Source: Hyphomicrobiales bacterium (GTDB taxonomy: Bacteria > Pseudomonadota > Alphaproteobacteria > Rhizobiales > Rhizobiaceae). Taken from it: a stretch of DNA of 64,000 bases. Each line of letters opens with the position of its first letter. The stretch's first letter is position 1. Of this stretch, positions 34,902 through 43,139 are shown in pieces. The stretch lies in the NCBI GenBank assembly GCA_900473915.1, contig UCNG01000007.1, positions 184,254 through 248,253 of the forward strand, in the 5' to 3' direction. The position numbers were made by a program, and so were the translations under genes. The notes below the pieces were generated by a model. It worked only from the letters and a program-made list of their open reading frames with translations. It ran no database searches and was not told where the DNA came from.

Positions 34902-35831
34902 TCAGGTCCAGAAATAGCGCACGATGTGGAAGAAGACCGGGGCCGAGAAGACGAGGCTGTCGGCCCGGTCGAGCATGCCGCCATGCCCTTCGATCATGTG
35001 GCCCCAGTCCTTCACGCCGCGATCACGCTTGATGGCGGAGGCGACAAGCCCGCCGAAGAAGCCCATGATGCAGGATGTTGCGGCAAGCGCGCCCGCCTGA
35101 AGCGGCGAAAACGGCGTCAGCCAGGCAAGCCCTGCCCCCAGAAGCGAGGCGCTGGCGACCCCGCCGACAAAGCCTTCCCAGGTCTTGGACGGCGATATGG
35201 CGGGCGCGATGCGATGTTTGCCGAACAGCTTGCCGAAAATATATTGCAGCACATCGCTGCCCTGCACGGTGGCCACCAGAAAGGCGATCAAAAGCAGCTT
35301 CTTGCCGTCAAAGCCGGGAATATCCAGCGTCATCAGCGCGGGCACATGGCTGATGCAATAGACCGACAGCATGATGCCCCATTGCTGCTCGCTGATGCGC
35401 TCCAGAAAGCGCGACGTGTCGCCGGAAAGCGCCGTCAGCACCGGCATGGCGAGGAAGCAATAGACCGGGACAAAGATGGAATAGAGCCCGTACCAGTCGA
35501 TCCAGATCAGGTAATACTGCACCGGGATAACCAGCAGGAACATGCCCAGCAGCACGCGATGGTCGGCGCGCCGCGTCTGCGTCAGCGTCGCATATTCGCG
35601 CAAGGCGGCAAACGAGATCAGCGCGAACAGCACGATCACCCCGCCCTTGCCGAACAGGAAGGCGACGCACATGGCGCCGACCATGATCCACCATGCCTTG
35701 ATGCGGGCATTGAGATTGACCAGCGTGGAGGAAAGCGGCTTCGGCGCGCGCCATGAAAGAACACCGGCAACGGCGCTTGCCGTTGTCAGAACGCCCATGA
35801 GGCCAAGGAACAGTCGGGTTGTTTCGCTCAT
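34902..35831 (-). CDS. CdsA-like phosphatidate cytidylyltransferase
   Basis: The 309-residue membrane protein (about eight segments) would make CDP-diacylglycerol from phosphatidate and CTP. The CTP-transferase signature is present near the C-terminus: SAIKRDRGVKDWGHMIEGHG followed by GMLDRADS, with PSKTWEGFVGG earlier. Its start overlaps the acyltransferase stop by four bases. It is the last gene of a five-gene lipid unit. A housekeeping cdsA should be near the frr/dxr genes elsewhere, so this is probably a second, pathway-specific copy. Confidence 0.88.
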   Translation of the reverse strand: MSETTRLFLGLMGVLTTASAVAGVLSWRAPKPLSSTLVNLNARIKAWWIMVGAMCVAFLFGKGGVIVLFALISFAALREYATLTQTRRADHRVLLGMFLLVIPVQYYLIWIDWYGLYSIFVPVYCFLAMPVLTALSGDTSRFLERISEQQWGIMLSVYCISHVPALMTLDIPGFDGKKLLLIAFLVATVQGSDVLQYIFGKLFGKHRIAPAISPSKTWEGFVGGVASASLLGAGLAWLTPFSPLQAGALAATSCIMGFFGGLVASAIKRDRGVKDWGHMIEGHGGMLDRADSLVFSAPVFFHIVRYFWT

Positions 35832-36481
35832 GGTTGTTTACCGTTGCGGGGCTGAATATCGAGAAGGCTCTGGCGGGCGCGGGCGAGAAATTCCTTGCGG
35901 TCCTCGCCTTCGCGAAGCTGGACCGGCGCGCCAAAGATGACGCGGCACAGAAGCGGCACCGGCAGCATCGCGCCCTTGGGCAGCACGCGCGACATGTTTT
36001 CGATCCAGCACGGCACCAGTTCCACATCAGGGCGCGCCAGCGCCAGATTGTAGATGCCGGAGCGAAAGCGCAGCAGCGCCTCGTCGGTCATGTTGCGCGT
36101 GCCTTCCGGGAAGATGATGAGCGAATGGCCATCGGCCAGCGCCTTCAGCATCACTTCCATCGGGTCTTGCGTGCGTTCCACCCAGTTGCGCTCGACAAGC
36201 ACGGTGCGCAGCAGAACTTCCGCCATGAACTGGCGCACGCGGTTGCCCCGCCAGTAATCCGCCCCGGCGACGGCACGGGTGCGGGCGCGCTCTTCCTGAT
36301 CGAGACAGGAGGAAAGCAGGATGAAATCGCCATGGCTTGTGTGATTGGCAAAATAGATGCGCTGATTGCGCGACGGTCCGGTGCCGCTCCAGATGGGCCG
36401 CACGCCGGTAATCCCGCGCGACAGGATGGCCAGAAACGAACCGAAAATCGATTGCACCTGATGGCGGATCAGTTCCCGCAT
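35828..36481 (-). CDS. PlsC-like 1-acylglycerol-3-phosphate acyltransferase
   Basis: The 217-residue product carries the acyltransferase motifs: NHTSHGD (NHX4D, near residue 63) and FPEGTRN (near 140), and a hydrophobic N-terminal segment. It would acylate lysophosphatidate to phosphatidate at the inner membrane. The ATG at 36481 lies one base after the upstream gene's stop; longer in-frame extension falls inside that gene. The order acyltransferase then cytidylyltransferase suits consecutive reactions. Confidence 0.87.
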   Translation of the reverse strand: MRELIRHQVQSIFGSFLAILSRGITGVRPIWSGTGPSRNQRIYFANHTSHGDFILLSSCLDQEERARTRAVAGADYWRGNRVRQFMAEVLLRTVLVERNWVERTQDPMEVMLKALADGHSLIIFPEGTRNMTDEALLRFRSGIYNLALARPDVELVPCWIENMSRVLPKGAMLPVPLLCRVIFGAPVQLREGEDRKEFLARARQSLLDIQPRNGKQP

Positions 36482-36482
36482 G

Positions 36483-36914
36483 TCAGAGTCCCCACCCCAA
36501 TGGCTGACCTGATGGCACTGCGGCCAGCAGAATGAAAAGCACGATCCCAACCCCCTTGAAGAACCGCAGTCGCCCCACGATGCGCCGCGAACCCTCAATC
36601 CTTGCCGCAAGCGGACGCACCGGCCCCTCGGTGGAACGAAGGCCCATGCGCTCCAGAATTTGGTCGACCTCGCCCAGGCCCGTTTCACCGGAAGCGGCAA
36701 TCAGGCGGAAAAGCGCTGCGTCGAACAAGAGATGCGCGGCGATACCGAGCATGATCAACGCAGTGGCGAGCAGCAGCGGCCAGATCAGCCAGAATGCCAG
36801 ATCGTGCGCCGGGCGCAGGAAGGGCGCGACCGCAAGGAGAACAACCGCGATGGCAATGCCAAGGAAGGCGTTGCGGCGCAGCATAATCGCCGTCGAGGTT
36901 GCAGGCATATTCAT
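36483..36914 (-). CDS. Small membrane protein of the lipid cluster
   Basis: The 143-residue protein has two hydrophobic segments near residues 12-30 and 36-58, a charged middle, and a third hydrophobic segment at the C-terminus. I do not recognise a family. It is embedded in the unit: its ATG overlaps the stop of the phosphatase gene (ATGA), and the acyltransferase starts one base after its own stop. This tight coupling suggests it is a partner of those membrane enzymes. Confidence 0.65.
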   Translation of the reverse strand: MNMPATSTAIMLRRNAFLGIAIAVVLLAVAPFLRPAHDLAFWLIWPLLLATALIMLGIAAHLLFDAALFRLIAASGETGLGEVDQILERMGLRSTEGPVRPLAARIEGSRRIVGRLRFFKGVGIVLFILLAAVPSGQPLGWGL

Positions 36915-38224
36915 GCCGCCTCCCCCGCCAGATGCAGATGGACCGGCCAGCCTTTGGCGCGGACCAGCGCTTCTGCTTCCTGCGCATTGGCGGCGCGTCC
37001 GGTGGAAACAAGCCACGCAACCGCAACGGTGGCGCTGCGCTGGAAGCCAAGCGCGCAGCAGATGAGAACCGGGCCGTGATGGCGAGCCGCTTCAACGGCA
37101 TCGGCGGCCAGTTGCACTTTTTCGGATGACGGCGCGATCAGGTCCAGCGTGGCAAAACTTTTCCATTCCGTGGCGTGCGGCGGCGGCACCATTTCAGCGG
37201 CAAGATCGATGATTGCGGCAAAGGATGAGAGTTCCGCCGCTTTTGGAAACCGCCCAAGAAACACCCCATCGGCAAGCTCGACCTGCGGCGGCAGCTTGCG
37301 GGTCCAGAACCGCACATTCAGCCGGGCAAAAAGCCTGTAAGGCCATAACAGCCAGCGGCTTGCGAGACTGACCGATCCGTCCGTCTGCTTTTGGAAAATG
37401 GCCGCACCGGCACCAAAATAGCCGAGCGCCACAGTGGCAAGCGCGGTTGCAGGCCAGAGCCAGAAAATCGCATAGCCGGTGACGGTCAGGCCATGGATGG
37501 CGAGCGCCAGAAACAGGACGGCGCCCGCCAGATAGCAAAGCCCGATCCTTCTGGCTTTGGGGTCCGATGTAAACGAAAAGCCAGCCAGCGGCGAAGGGCC
37601 GTTGCGTGGAAAAAGCCACAGGGCAAACAGGCCGAGCAAGCTGCCAGCCGGAATATCGACCGCATGGTGCTGATAGGTGGTCAGCACCGACAGGCCGATC
37701 AGCAGGCACCAGACATGCCAGACCACGCGCATGGCATCACCCATCACGCGGCGCATCTGGTCCCAGATGATGACCAGCAGCGCGATATGCAGCGAAGGCG
37801 CCTGATTGAAAGGCTTGTCGAAGCCGCCAAGCACATCGAACATGAAGCCCGGAATGCCCGCCGTTGCCGGTTTCACGAAGGTCGCCGTCAGCGGAAAGGC
37901 GACGAAGCAGAAAACGGCGATAATCTGTGCTGTCAGATAACGCTTCGCCAGCCGGTCGACCTGTTCCGGACTGTCATTGACGAACAGCGCAATCGCGTAA
38001 AACAGGTTGACCGACCAATAGGGCACGATGCTCCACGCGATGAACGGAACCCGGCTTTCCCACGTGAAGGCAAGGTTCGGCACATGGCTTTGCTGCGATG
38101 CGAGCCAGTTGGCCGTACCGTAGGTCAGGTAGAAAAAGGGAGCGAGAAACAGAAGCCAAAGGATGGCGCGACGGGCCACGGGCCGCCGCGAATATCCCTC
38201 GCGTTCCGTCAGATCCACTGTCAC
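36911..38224 (-). CDS. PAP2 (Aur1-like)/dual-specificity phosphatase fusion
   Basis: The 437-residue protein joins two phosphatase domains. Residues about 20-290 are membrane-embedded with PAP2 motifs (QAPSLHIALLV and the catalytic HHAVDIPAGSLLG). The C-terminal 140 residues form a soluble dual-specificity phosphatase with the CX5R loop CALGFQRSA. The GTG start at 38224 overlaps the stop of the upstream gene (GTGA). A fusion of lipid-phosphate and PTP-type domains suggests dephosphorylation of a phospholipid phosphate intermediate, like PGP phosphatases of the PTPMT1 type; this is inference. Confidence 0.82.
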   Translation of the reverse strand: MTVDLTEREGYSRRPVARRAILWLLFLAPFFYLTYGTANWLASQQSHVPNLAFTWESRVPFIAWSIVPYWSVNLFYAIALFVNDSPEQVDRLAKRYLTAQIIAVFCFVAFPLTATFVKPATAGIPGFMFDVLGGFDKPFNQAPSLHIALLVIIWDQMRRVMGDAMRVVWHVWCLLIGLSVLTTYQHHAVDIPAGSLLGLFALWLFPRNGPSPLAGFSFTSDPKARRIGLCYLAGAVLFLALAIHGLTVTGYAIFWLWPATALATVALGYFGAGAAIFQKQTDGSVSLASRWLLWPYRLFARLNVRFWTRKLPPQVELADGVFLGRFPKAAELSSFAAIIDLAAEMVPPPHATEWKSFATLDLIAPSSEKVQLAADAVEAARHHGPVLICCALGFQRSATVAVAWLVSTGRAANAQEAEALVRAKGWPVHLHLAGEAA

Positions 38225-40005
38225 GCTTCGCCGTCTCCAACGCGCTCCGCAATCGAGACGGTGAAAATGCCCCACTGGTCGATGCGCTGCTCGATCTTGC
38301 GATAGCCTGCCTTTTCGACAAGCTGGTCCATTTCGCCCTGCGTGCGGCGGCGCATCACCCATGCCTCGCCGCCGCGATGCGAGGTCAGCGCCCGCGCGAT
38401 CATTTCAAGCTGCGGATGCCAGGGCTGGTTGGTGTAGATCAGCAATGAGCCGGGTTTTTGCACGCGGGCAAGCCCCGACAGCGAACGATTGATCAACGCA
38501 TTATCGGGGAAAAGCTCGTAAAGACCGGACACGATGGCGAGATCCGGCTGCGGCGTGACCGCGGCAAGGCTTTCCTCGTTGAAAGCGTCGCCCTCTTCCA
38601 TATGGGCGATGGCTTCCAGCCCGCGCTCCTTGATGAGCTTGTTGCCCGCCAGCACATTGATCGGCGAATAATCCCGCAGGTGAATGCTGTCCGGCAAGTC
38701 GCCTGCACGCACCACCGCATCGATGACATAGCGGCCATGGCCGCAGGCAATGTCGAGGATATTGGTCGAGCGGCCCTCGCTTTCGAGCCGCCTGATGGCG
38801 TGCCTGATCAGTTCTTCCAGATGCACCTTGCGCTGGCGGATGCCGCGCCAGCCAATCGCTTCCAGAAACTGCCTGTCGATGAGCTTGCCGCCCGGTCCAA
38901 TGCCGCGCGCTTCGTTCTCATAGACATAATCAAGCGTCGAACCGGAATCGAAGCCGGTGCGCTTGCCGACTTTCAGCCCTTCCGAAAACAGTGCGCCGAA
39001 GCCTATCGAAGCGCGTGTCGACGCCCAGTAAAGCCCCCGTGCCGTCAGAAGCGACAGCGGGGTCGACAGCCGGTCCGCCTCGTCGCGCGTGTAGCCTGCG
39101 ATATGCGCTTCCGTCAGGTCGGCGCGCTGCGGCTTTTCGGCAAAACGCGCCTCGATGAAATCATGGATGCGCTCGATGGCCGGCTTGCGATCCCGCTCGC
39201 CCAGCGTGTCGTGGTAGAAGCCTTTCAGCACATGCCGCTCCTTGATGCGGCTGCCGAGATTTTCGAAGAAGCGATGTTGCGGCGCGGGGCGCACGACAAA
39301 ATCGCTGCCGGAGATGAGCAATTGCGTCGGGACGGTAATCGCCCGCGCATCGTCCACCACGCGCTTTGCCGCCTCGTAGAGTTGCAGCAATATATGCGAT
39401 GCGATGGGCCGCGTGATCAGCGGATCGGTGCGATAGGATTCGATGCGCTCCGGATCGTGGGTCAGGAATTGCGGCTTGACGTAGGAATTGACGTAGAACG
39501 TTCCCTTCAGCTTCTGCCAGAACGCAATGCCTTCCTTGGCGAACGGCACATAGAGCTTGATGTCGAAGGCAGGCGAAGCCAGCACCAGCGCGCGGATATT
39601 CGGCGCATAATCATGCACCCATGCGGCAGCAAGCACCGCGCCGACGCTTTGCGCGATGATGGCCACGTCCTCGATGGCGGCACCGGTTTCCTGCCGGATA
39701 TGGGTTACGAAACAATCGAGATCGCGGATCGACGCGCCGAAGGATGGCGAGAAGCCGCGCACGCCCGGCGACTGGCCGTGGCCGCGCGCATCCCAGGCAT
39801 AGAAGGCGTAGTCGTCGAGCCCCAGCTCATCGACCAGATGCGCGACGCGGCCGCTATGCTCATGCCCGCGATGCAGCAGCACGATCACGCCTTTCGGCTT
39901 GCCGGAGAGCGACGGCCAGAAACGGTAGAACAGCGACGTGCCGTCATGGGTGACGAACCGGCTTTCCTGCGCCACGCGATGCGGTTTGACTGCGTGCTCG
40001 TTCAT
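38221..40005 (-). CDS. Alpha/beta hydrolase (lysophospholipase-like) fused to SAM methyltransferase
   Basis: The 594-residue protein has an N-terminal serine hydrolase of the monoacylglycerol lipase type (LLHRGHEHSG near residue 45; nucleophile in IIAQSVGAVLAA near 115, where the usual GXSXG reads AQSVG). The C-terminal part from about residue 360 is a class I methyltransferase with ILDIACGHGRY as the SAM-binding glycine loop. The ATG at 40005 is preceded by GAGGGG. It begins the lipid unit. A role in deacylating and methylating a lipid head group is inferred from domains and neighbours. Confidence 0.82.
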   Translation of the reverse strand: MNEHAVKPHRVAQESRFVTHDGTSLFYRFWPSLSGKPKGVIVLLHRGHEHSGRVAHLVDELGLDDYAFYAWDARGHGQSPGVRGFSPSFGASIRDLDCFVTHIRQETGAAIEDVAIIAQSVGAVLAAAWVHDYAPNIRALVLASPAFDIKLYVPFAKEGIAFWQKLKGTFYVNSYVKPQFLTHDPERIESYRTDPLITRPIASHILLQLYEAAKRVVDDARAITVPTQLLISGSDFVVRPAPQHRFFENLGSRIKERHVLKGFYHDTLGERDRKPAIERIHDFIEARFAEKPQRADLTEAHIAGYTRDEADRLSTPLSLLTARGLYWASTRASIGFGALFSEGLKVGKRTGFDSGSTLDYVYENEARGIGPGGKLIDRQFLEAIGWRGIRQRKVHLEELIRHAIRRLESEGRSTNILDIACGHGRYVIDAVVRAGDLPDSIHLRDYSPINVLAGNKLIKERGLEAIAHMEEGDAFNEESLAAVTPQPDLAIVSGLYELFPDNALINRSLSGLARVQKPGSLLIYTNQPWHPQLEMIARALTSHRGGEAWVMRRRTQGEMDQLVEKAGYRKIEQRIDQWGIFTVSIAERVGDGEA

Positions 40006-40144
40006 GCCATCCCCTCTCGGCTGCTTCCCCAAGGGCCATAGCCCCCAATTTCTATTGAGTGAAACAAAATGTTTGCATAAACGAGCTGGCGCGAACCGCA
40101 AATAGCTGTTCAATACTTATTCTTCGTTTCCCAAGAGATTCTTG

Positions 40145-40750
40145 ATGTCGGTTTATCAACTCAAGTCGCGTTTCCAGAATTTACTGAGGCCAGTTGTCGT
40201 GCGACTTGCCGCAGGCGGTGTAACGGCCAATCAGGTTACAGTCGCCGCCGCGCTCGTTTCCATCATACTTGGCGCTTTTCTGGCATGGAGCGGAAGCGCG
40301 GCATGGTTCGCACTCGTCCCTGTCTGGCTGTTCCTGCGCATGGCCTTGAACGCCATCGACGGAATGCTGGCGCGCGAACACGGGCAGAAATCGACGCTCG
40401 GCGCCTATCTCAACGAGATCGGCGACGTGGTTTCCGACGCGGCGCTCTACGCGCCTTTCGCATTGGTAGCGCCGTTCAGCGGCCCATGGATTTTCGCGGT
40501 CATTTTCCTCGCCACCCTGACGGAATTTGCGGGGCTTGCCGGAGCAACCGTGGGTGCGAGCCGCCGCTATGACGGCCCGATGGGCAAGAGCGACCGCGCC
40601 GTGGTCTTCGGCGTGCTTGGCGCATGGATCGCCATCGACGGCGCATTGCCGGACTGGATGTTCTGGCTGCAACCGCTCCTTTGCCTGTTACTCGCCGCAA
40701 CCACGGTCAAGCGCATCGCCAACGGCATAAGCGAGGCAAAGAACCGTTAA
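40145..40750 (+). CDS. CDP-alcohol phosphatidyltransferase with altered motif
   Basis: The 201-residue membrane enzyme belongs to the CDP-alcohol phosphatidyltransferase family (about six segments), which joins CDP-diacylglycerol with an alcohol acceptor. The signature reads NAIDGMLAR-x8-GAYLNEIGD: the family's first and third metal-binding aspartates are asparagines here, while DG, AR and the last aspartate remain. It is divergent from the lipid unit, 140 bases apart. The acceptor alcohol cannot be deduced. Confidence 0.82.
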   Translation: MSVYQLKSRFQNLLRPVVVRLAAGGVTANQVTVAAALVSIILGAFLAWSGSAAWFALVPVWLFLRMALNAIDGMLAREHGQKSTLGAYLNEIGDVVSDAALYAPFALVAPFSGPWIFAVIFLATLTEFAGLAGATVGASRRYDGPMGKSDRAVVFGVLGAWIAIDGALPDWMFWLQPLLCLLLAATTVKRIANGISEAKNR

Positions 40751-40833
40751 AACGGGCCTCCGGTACTGGTATTGACGCAATTGGGGCCTATGTTGGTTCC
40801 CATTCAATTCCAGCTCAATCGGAGGCCATGCCA

Positions 40834-41148
40834 ATGAAGAAAGCTAAGATTGCTGCTCTCGCCGGGGTCTTGTTCGCATATTCGTCCGCGCCCGGCCCGG
40901 TGCTTGCCGCCAGCGATGGCAATTCCAGACAGCGGGCGAAGGAAGTCACCGCTGTCGTCAACGCCGTCGCGCAGAAAATGCCCGACCAGCCGATCAATAC
41001 GGTGATGTATATCCGCTCCAACAATTTCGAGGTTCTGGCTGGCGACTGCACGGTGCGCGCGCATATCGTCTCGTCCGGCCACAAGGCGAAAAGCACCTCT
41101 CCCGACCGGATCAAGGTGCGGCTCAACAAGCGGCGCTGCGCGCGTTAA
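40834..41148 (+). CDS. Small exported protein of unknown function
   Basis: The 104-residue protein starts with a signal peptide ([20 protein letters not shown], cleavage near PVLAA) and continues as a basic domain with two cysteines (AGDCTVRA and KRRCAR) that could form a disulfide. GGAGG is 8 bases before the chosen ATG at 40834; another ATG at 40828 is too close to the SD. No family is recognised. Confidence 0.65.
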   Translation: MKKAKIAALAGVLFAYSSAPGPVLAASDGNSRQRAKEVTAVVNAVAQKMPDQPINTVMYIRSNNFEVLAGDCTVRAHIVSSGHKAKSTSPDRIKVRLNKRRCAR

Positions 41149-42071
41149 TTCCCATTAAGCTGTGACTTGGCAACGGTCTTGACCACCCAATCGGCGAAGA
41201 CGCGCAGGCGGTTGCTGAGGTGCCGGTTGGGCGGATAGACCAGATAGATCGGCATCGGCTCGATCTCCCATTCCTGCAGGACGGGGCGCAGCGTGCCGTT
41301 GGCGATGTCGTCCCTCACCATGAACAAGGGCGCCTGCACCACGCCAAATCCGGCCCGCGCGGCGGCAAGATAGGTGGTCGATTCATTCGCCGCCACCACA
41401 TAGCGCCCGTTGACCTCGATCTCCTCCGTCCCCTTCCTGAAGCGGAACGGCATCTGCTGGCCGGTCGATGGCCGGAAATAGCCGACCACCGTGCAGTCCC
41501 GACCAAGATCGGAGGGGTGCAGCGGCGTGGAACAACGGTCAAGATATTCAGCGGAAGCACATGCAATGGAATGCATGTCGCCAATGCGCCGGGCAATCAG
41601 CGACTGGTCGGCAAGCTCGCCGACACGGATCGCGCAATCGACGTTTTCCGCCACATAGTCGACGGGCCGGTCGGATACGCCGAGATCGATCTGGATATCG
41701 GGATAACGCTGGTGGAACTCCATCAGCGCCGGAATGATGATGAGATTGGCGATCGCGCCCGCCATTTCAACGCGCAGACGGCCTTTGGGCAAGGTCTGCG
41801 CGCTCGACAGGCTGCCGTCGAGTTCTTCCAGATCGGCCAGCAATCGCGCTGCGCGCTCATAGTAAAGTGCGCCGTCCGGTGTTACGAGAACCCGACGAGT
41901 GGTCCGATTGAGGAGTTTTGTGCGCAAATGGGTCTCCAATCCCTGAATGAGATTGCTGACCGTGGCCTTGGGCATGTTGAGCGAAGCGGAGGCGCGGGTG
42001 AAGTTGCCGGTTTCGACAACCCTGAGAAATGCGCGCATGGCCGAAAGCTGGTCCATTTGAAAAACTGCCAT
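41145..42071 (-). CDS. LysR-family transcriptional regulator
   Basis: The 308-residue regulator has the N-terminal winged helix ([20 protein letters not shown], about residues 19-38) and the LysR effector domain, in which [19 protein letters not shown] marks the subclass of single-HTH regulators usually controlling an adjacent oxidoreductase or efflux gene. Start could instead be the Met five codons downstream. It ends four bases inside the preceding small gene's stop (41145-41148), converging with it. Its divergent neighbour is the degenerate hydrolase and, further, the RND pump. Confidence 0.85.
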   Translation of the reverse strand: MAVFQMDQLSAMRAFLRVVETGNFTRASASLNMPKATVSNLIQGLETHLRTKLLNRTTRRVLVTPDGALYYERAARLLADLEELDGSLSSAQTLPKGRLRVEMAGAIANLIIIPALMEFHQRYPDIQIDLGVSDRPVDYVAENVDCAIRVGELADQSLIARRIGDMHSIACASAEYLDRCSTPLHPSDLGRDCTVVGYFRPSTGQQMPFRFRKGTEEIEVNGRYVVAANESTTYLAAARAGFGVVQAPLFMVRDDIANGTLRPVLQEWEIEPMPIYLVYPPNRHLSNRLRVFADWVVKTVAKSQLNGN

Positions 42072-42180
42072 TGTTCGAGATTCTGAATAGTGTAACCAAT
42101 TAGAGGGGACTATTCCAGATGGGAGACAATGATAATATTCCAACATAGCGGTTTGCCGCTATACGTGAAGGCCAACAAAG

Positions 42181-43008
42181 ATGTGCGAGAAGTTCAGCGT
42201 AGAGACAATTCTGGTTAACGGAAAGGCCGATGACTGCGGCTGCACGGCCCGCGTTTATCGCGGTGCAGAATTGCTTTCTCCGCCGCCTGTGGTGCTGCAT
42301 CTCCACGGCGGGGCTTTTTCCGCCAATTGCGTTGGCGCCTGCGAGCGCGTTGCCGAAACACTTGCCGAGGCGGGTGCGGTGGTCGTGTCGCCGGAATATT
42401 CGGCAGCCTGTCTCAACCCGTTCCCGGCGGCGCTTGAGATCGTCTACTCCATCCTGACTTCGATGCGCGCGCGTTGCCCGGAGTTTGCGCACAAGAAGTC
42501 GATGCTGTTCGTCGCCGGTGAAGAGGCGGGCGGCAATATTGCTGCGGGTTTGGCGCTCATGGCGCGAGATCAGAATCTGACGGACCTCAAAGGTCAGATA
42601 TTGCTTTCGCCCATGCTCGACCCCTGCCTCGCCACGGCGTCTTTCCGCAAATATTGCCCGGAAAGCGCGGTCCAGACGATGGCGGATGGCTGGCAGCATT
42701 ATCTGGGCCAGTGCGGCGGGTTCACGCATCCCTACGCCGCGCCCGGTCTTTGTACACGTCTGGGCGGTCTGGTTCCGACCTTGCTCGTTTCCAGCGCCCA
42801 ATGTCCGATGCGCGATGAAACGCAGGCCTATGCCGAGCGTCTTCGCGAAGCGGGCGTGAAGGTCCAGTCCCATGTCCTTCCGGGGAAAGCGGGCTGGATA
42901 CCCGAAAACAAGGTGGCCGGCAGCGACTGGTCGCCACAGGAACACAAACTTATCGACCTGTTTTCCGATTTCTTCCGGCAGGCAGGAGCAAAGCCAATCG
43001 CAGCATGA
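42181..43008 (+). CDS. Hormone-sensitive-lipase-like protein lacking the catalytic triad
   Basis: The 275-residue protein has the HSL-type alpha/beta fold with the oxyanion motif HLHGGAF near residue 41. But the nucleophile motif GDSAGG reads GEEAGG (Ser to Glu), the acid residue in the usual DPLRDE reads CPMRDE (Asp to Cys), and the histidine position near the C-terminus reads PGKAGW. All three catalytic positions are therefore replaced. The reading frame is intact, so it is probably a non-catalytic, perhaps ligand-binding, protein. It lies between the LysR regulator and an RND pump. Confidence 0.75.
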   Translation: MCEKFSVETILVNGKADDCGCTARVYRGAELLSPPPVVLHLHGGAFSANCVGACERVAETLAEAGAVVVSPEYSAACLNPFPAALEIVYSILTSMRARCPEFAHKKSMLFVAGEEAGGNIAAGLALMARDQNLTDLKGQILLSPMLDPCLATASFRKYCPESAVQTMADGWQHYLGQCGGFTHPYAAPGLCTRLGGLVPTLLVSSAQCPMRDETQAYAERLREAGVKVQSHVLPGKAGWIPENKVAGSDWSPQEHKLIDLFSDFFRQAGAKPIAA

Positions 43009-43052
43009 AGCATGTCTCCCAGAAGCGGGAACCGGTTTTGAGAGACATGCTT
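43009..43052. repeat. Intergenic palindromic repeat
   Basis: AAGCATGTCTC and GAGACATGCTT bracket an inner CGGGAACCGG. This begins one base after the hydrolase stop and could form a 3' stabilising hairpin or terminate transcription before the RND genes. Confidence 0.7.
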
Positions 43053-43139
43053 GAAAAACAATCAGATTGAAGTCCTCCCAAGCTTTGACCTGATGCCCCA
43101 TTGAAGCCGGCTTCCCCTACCGGTTTAGGAGATACAACG

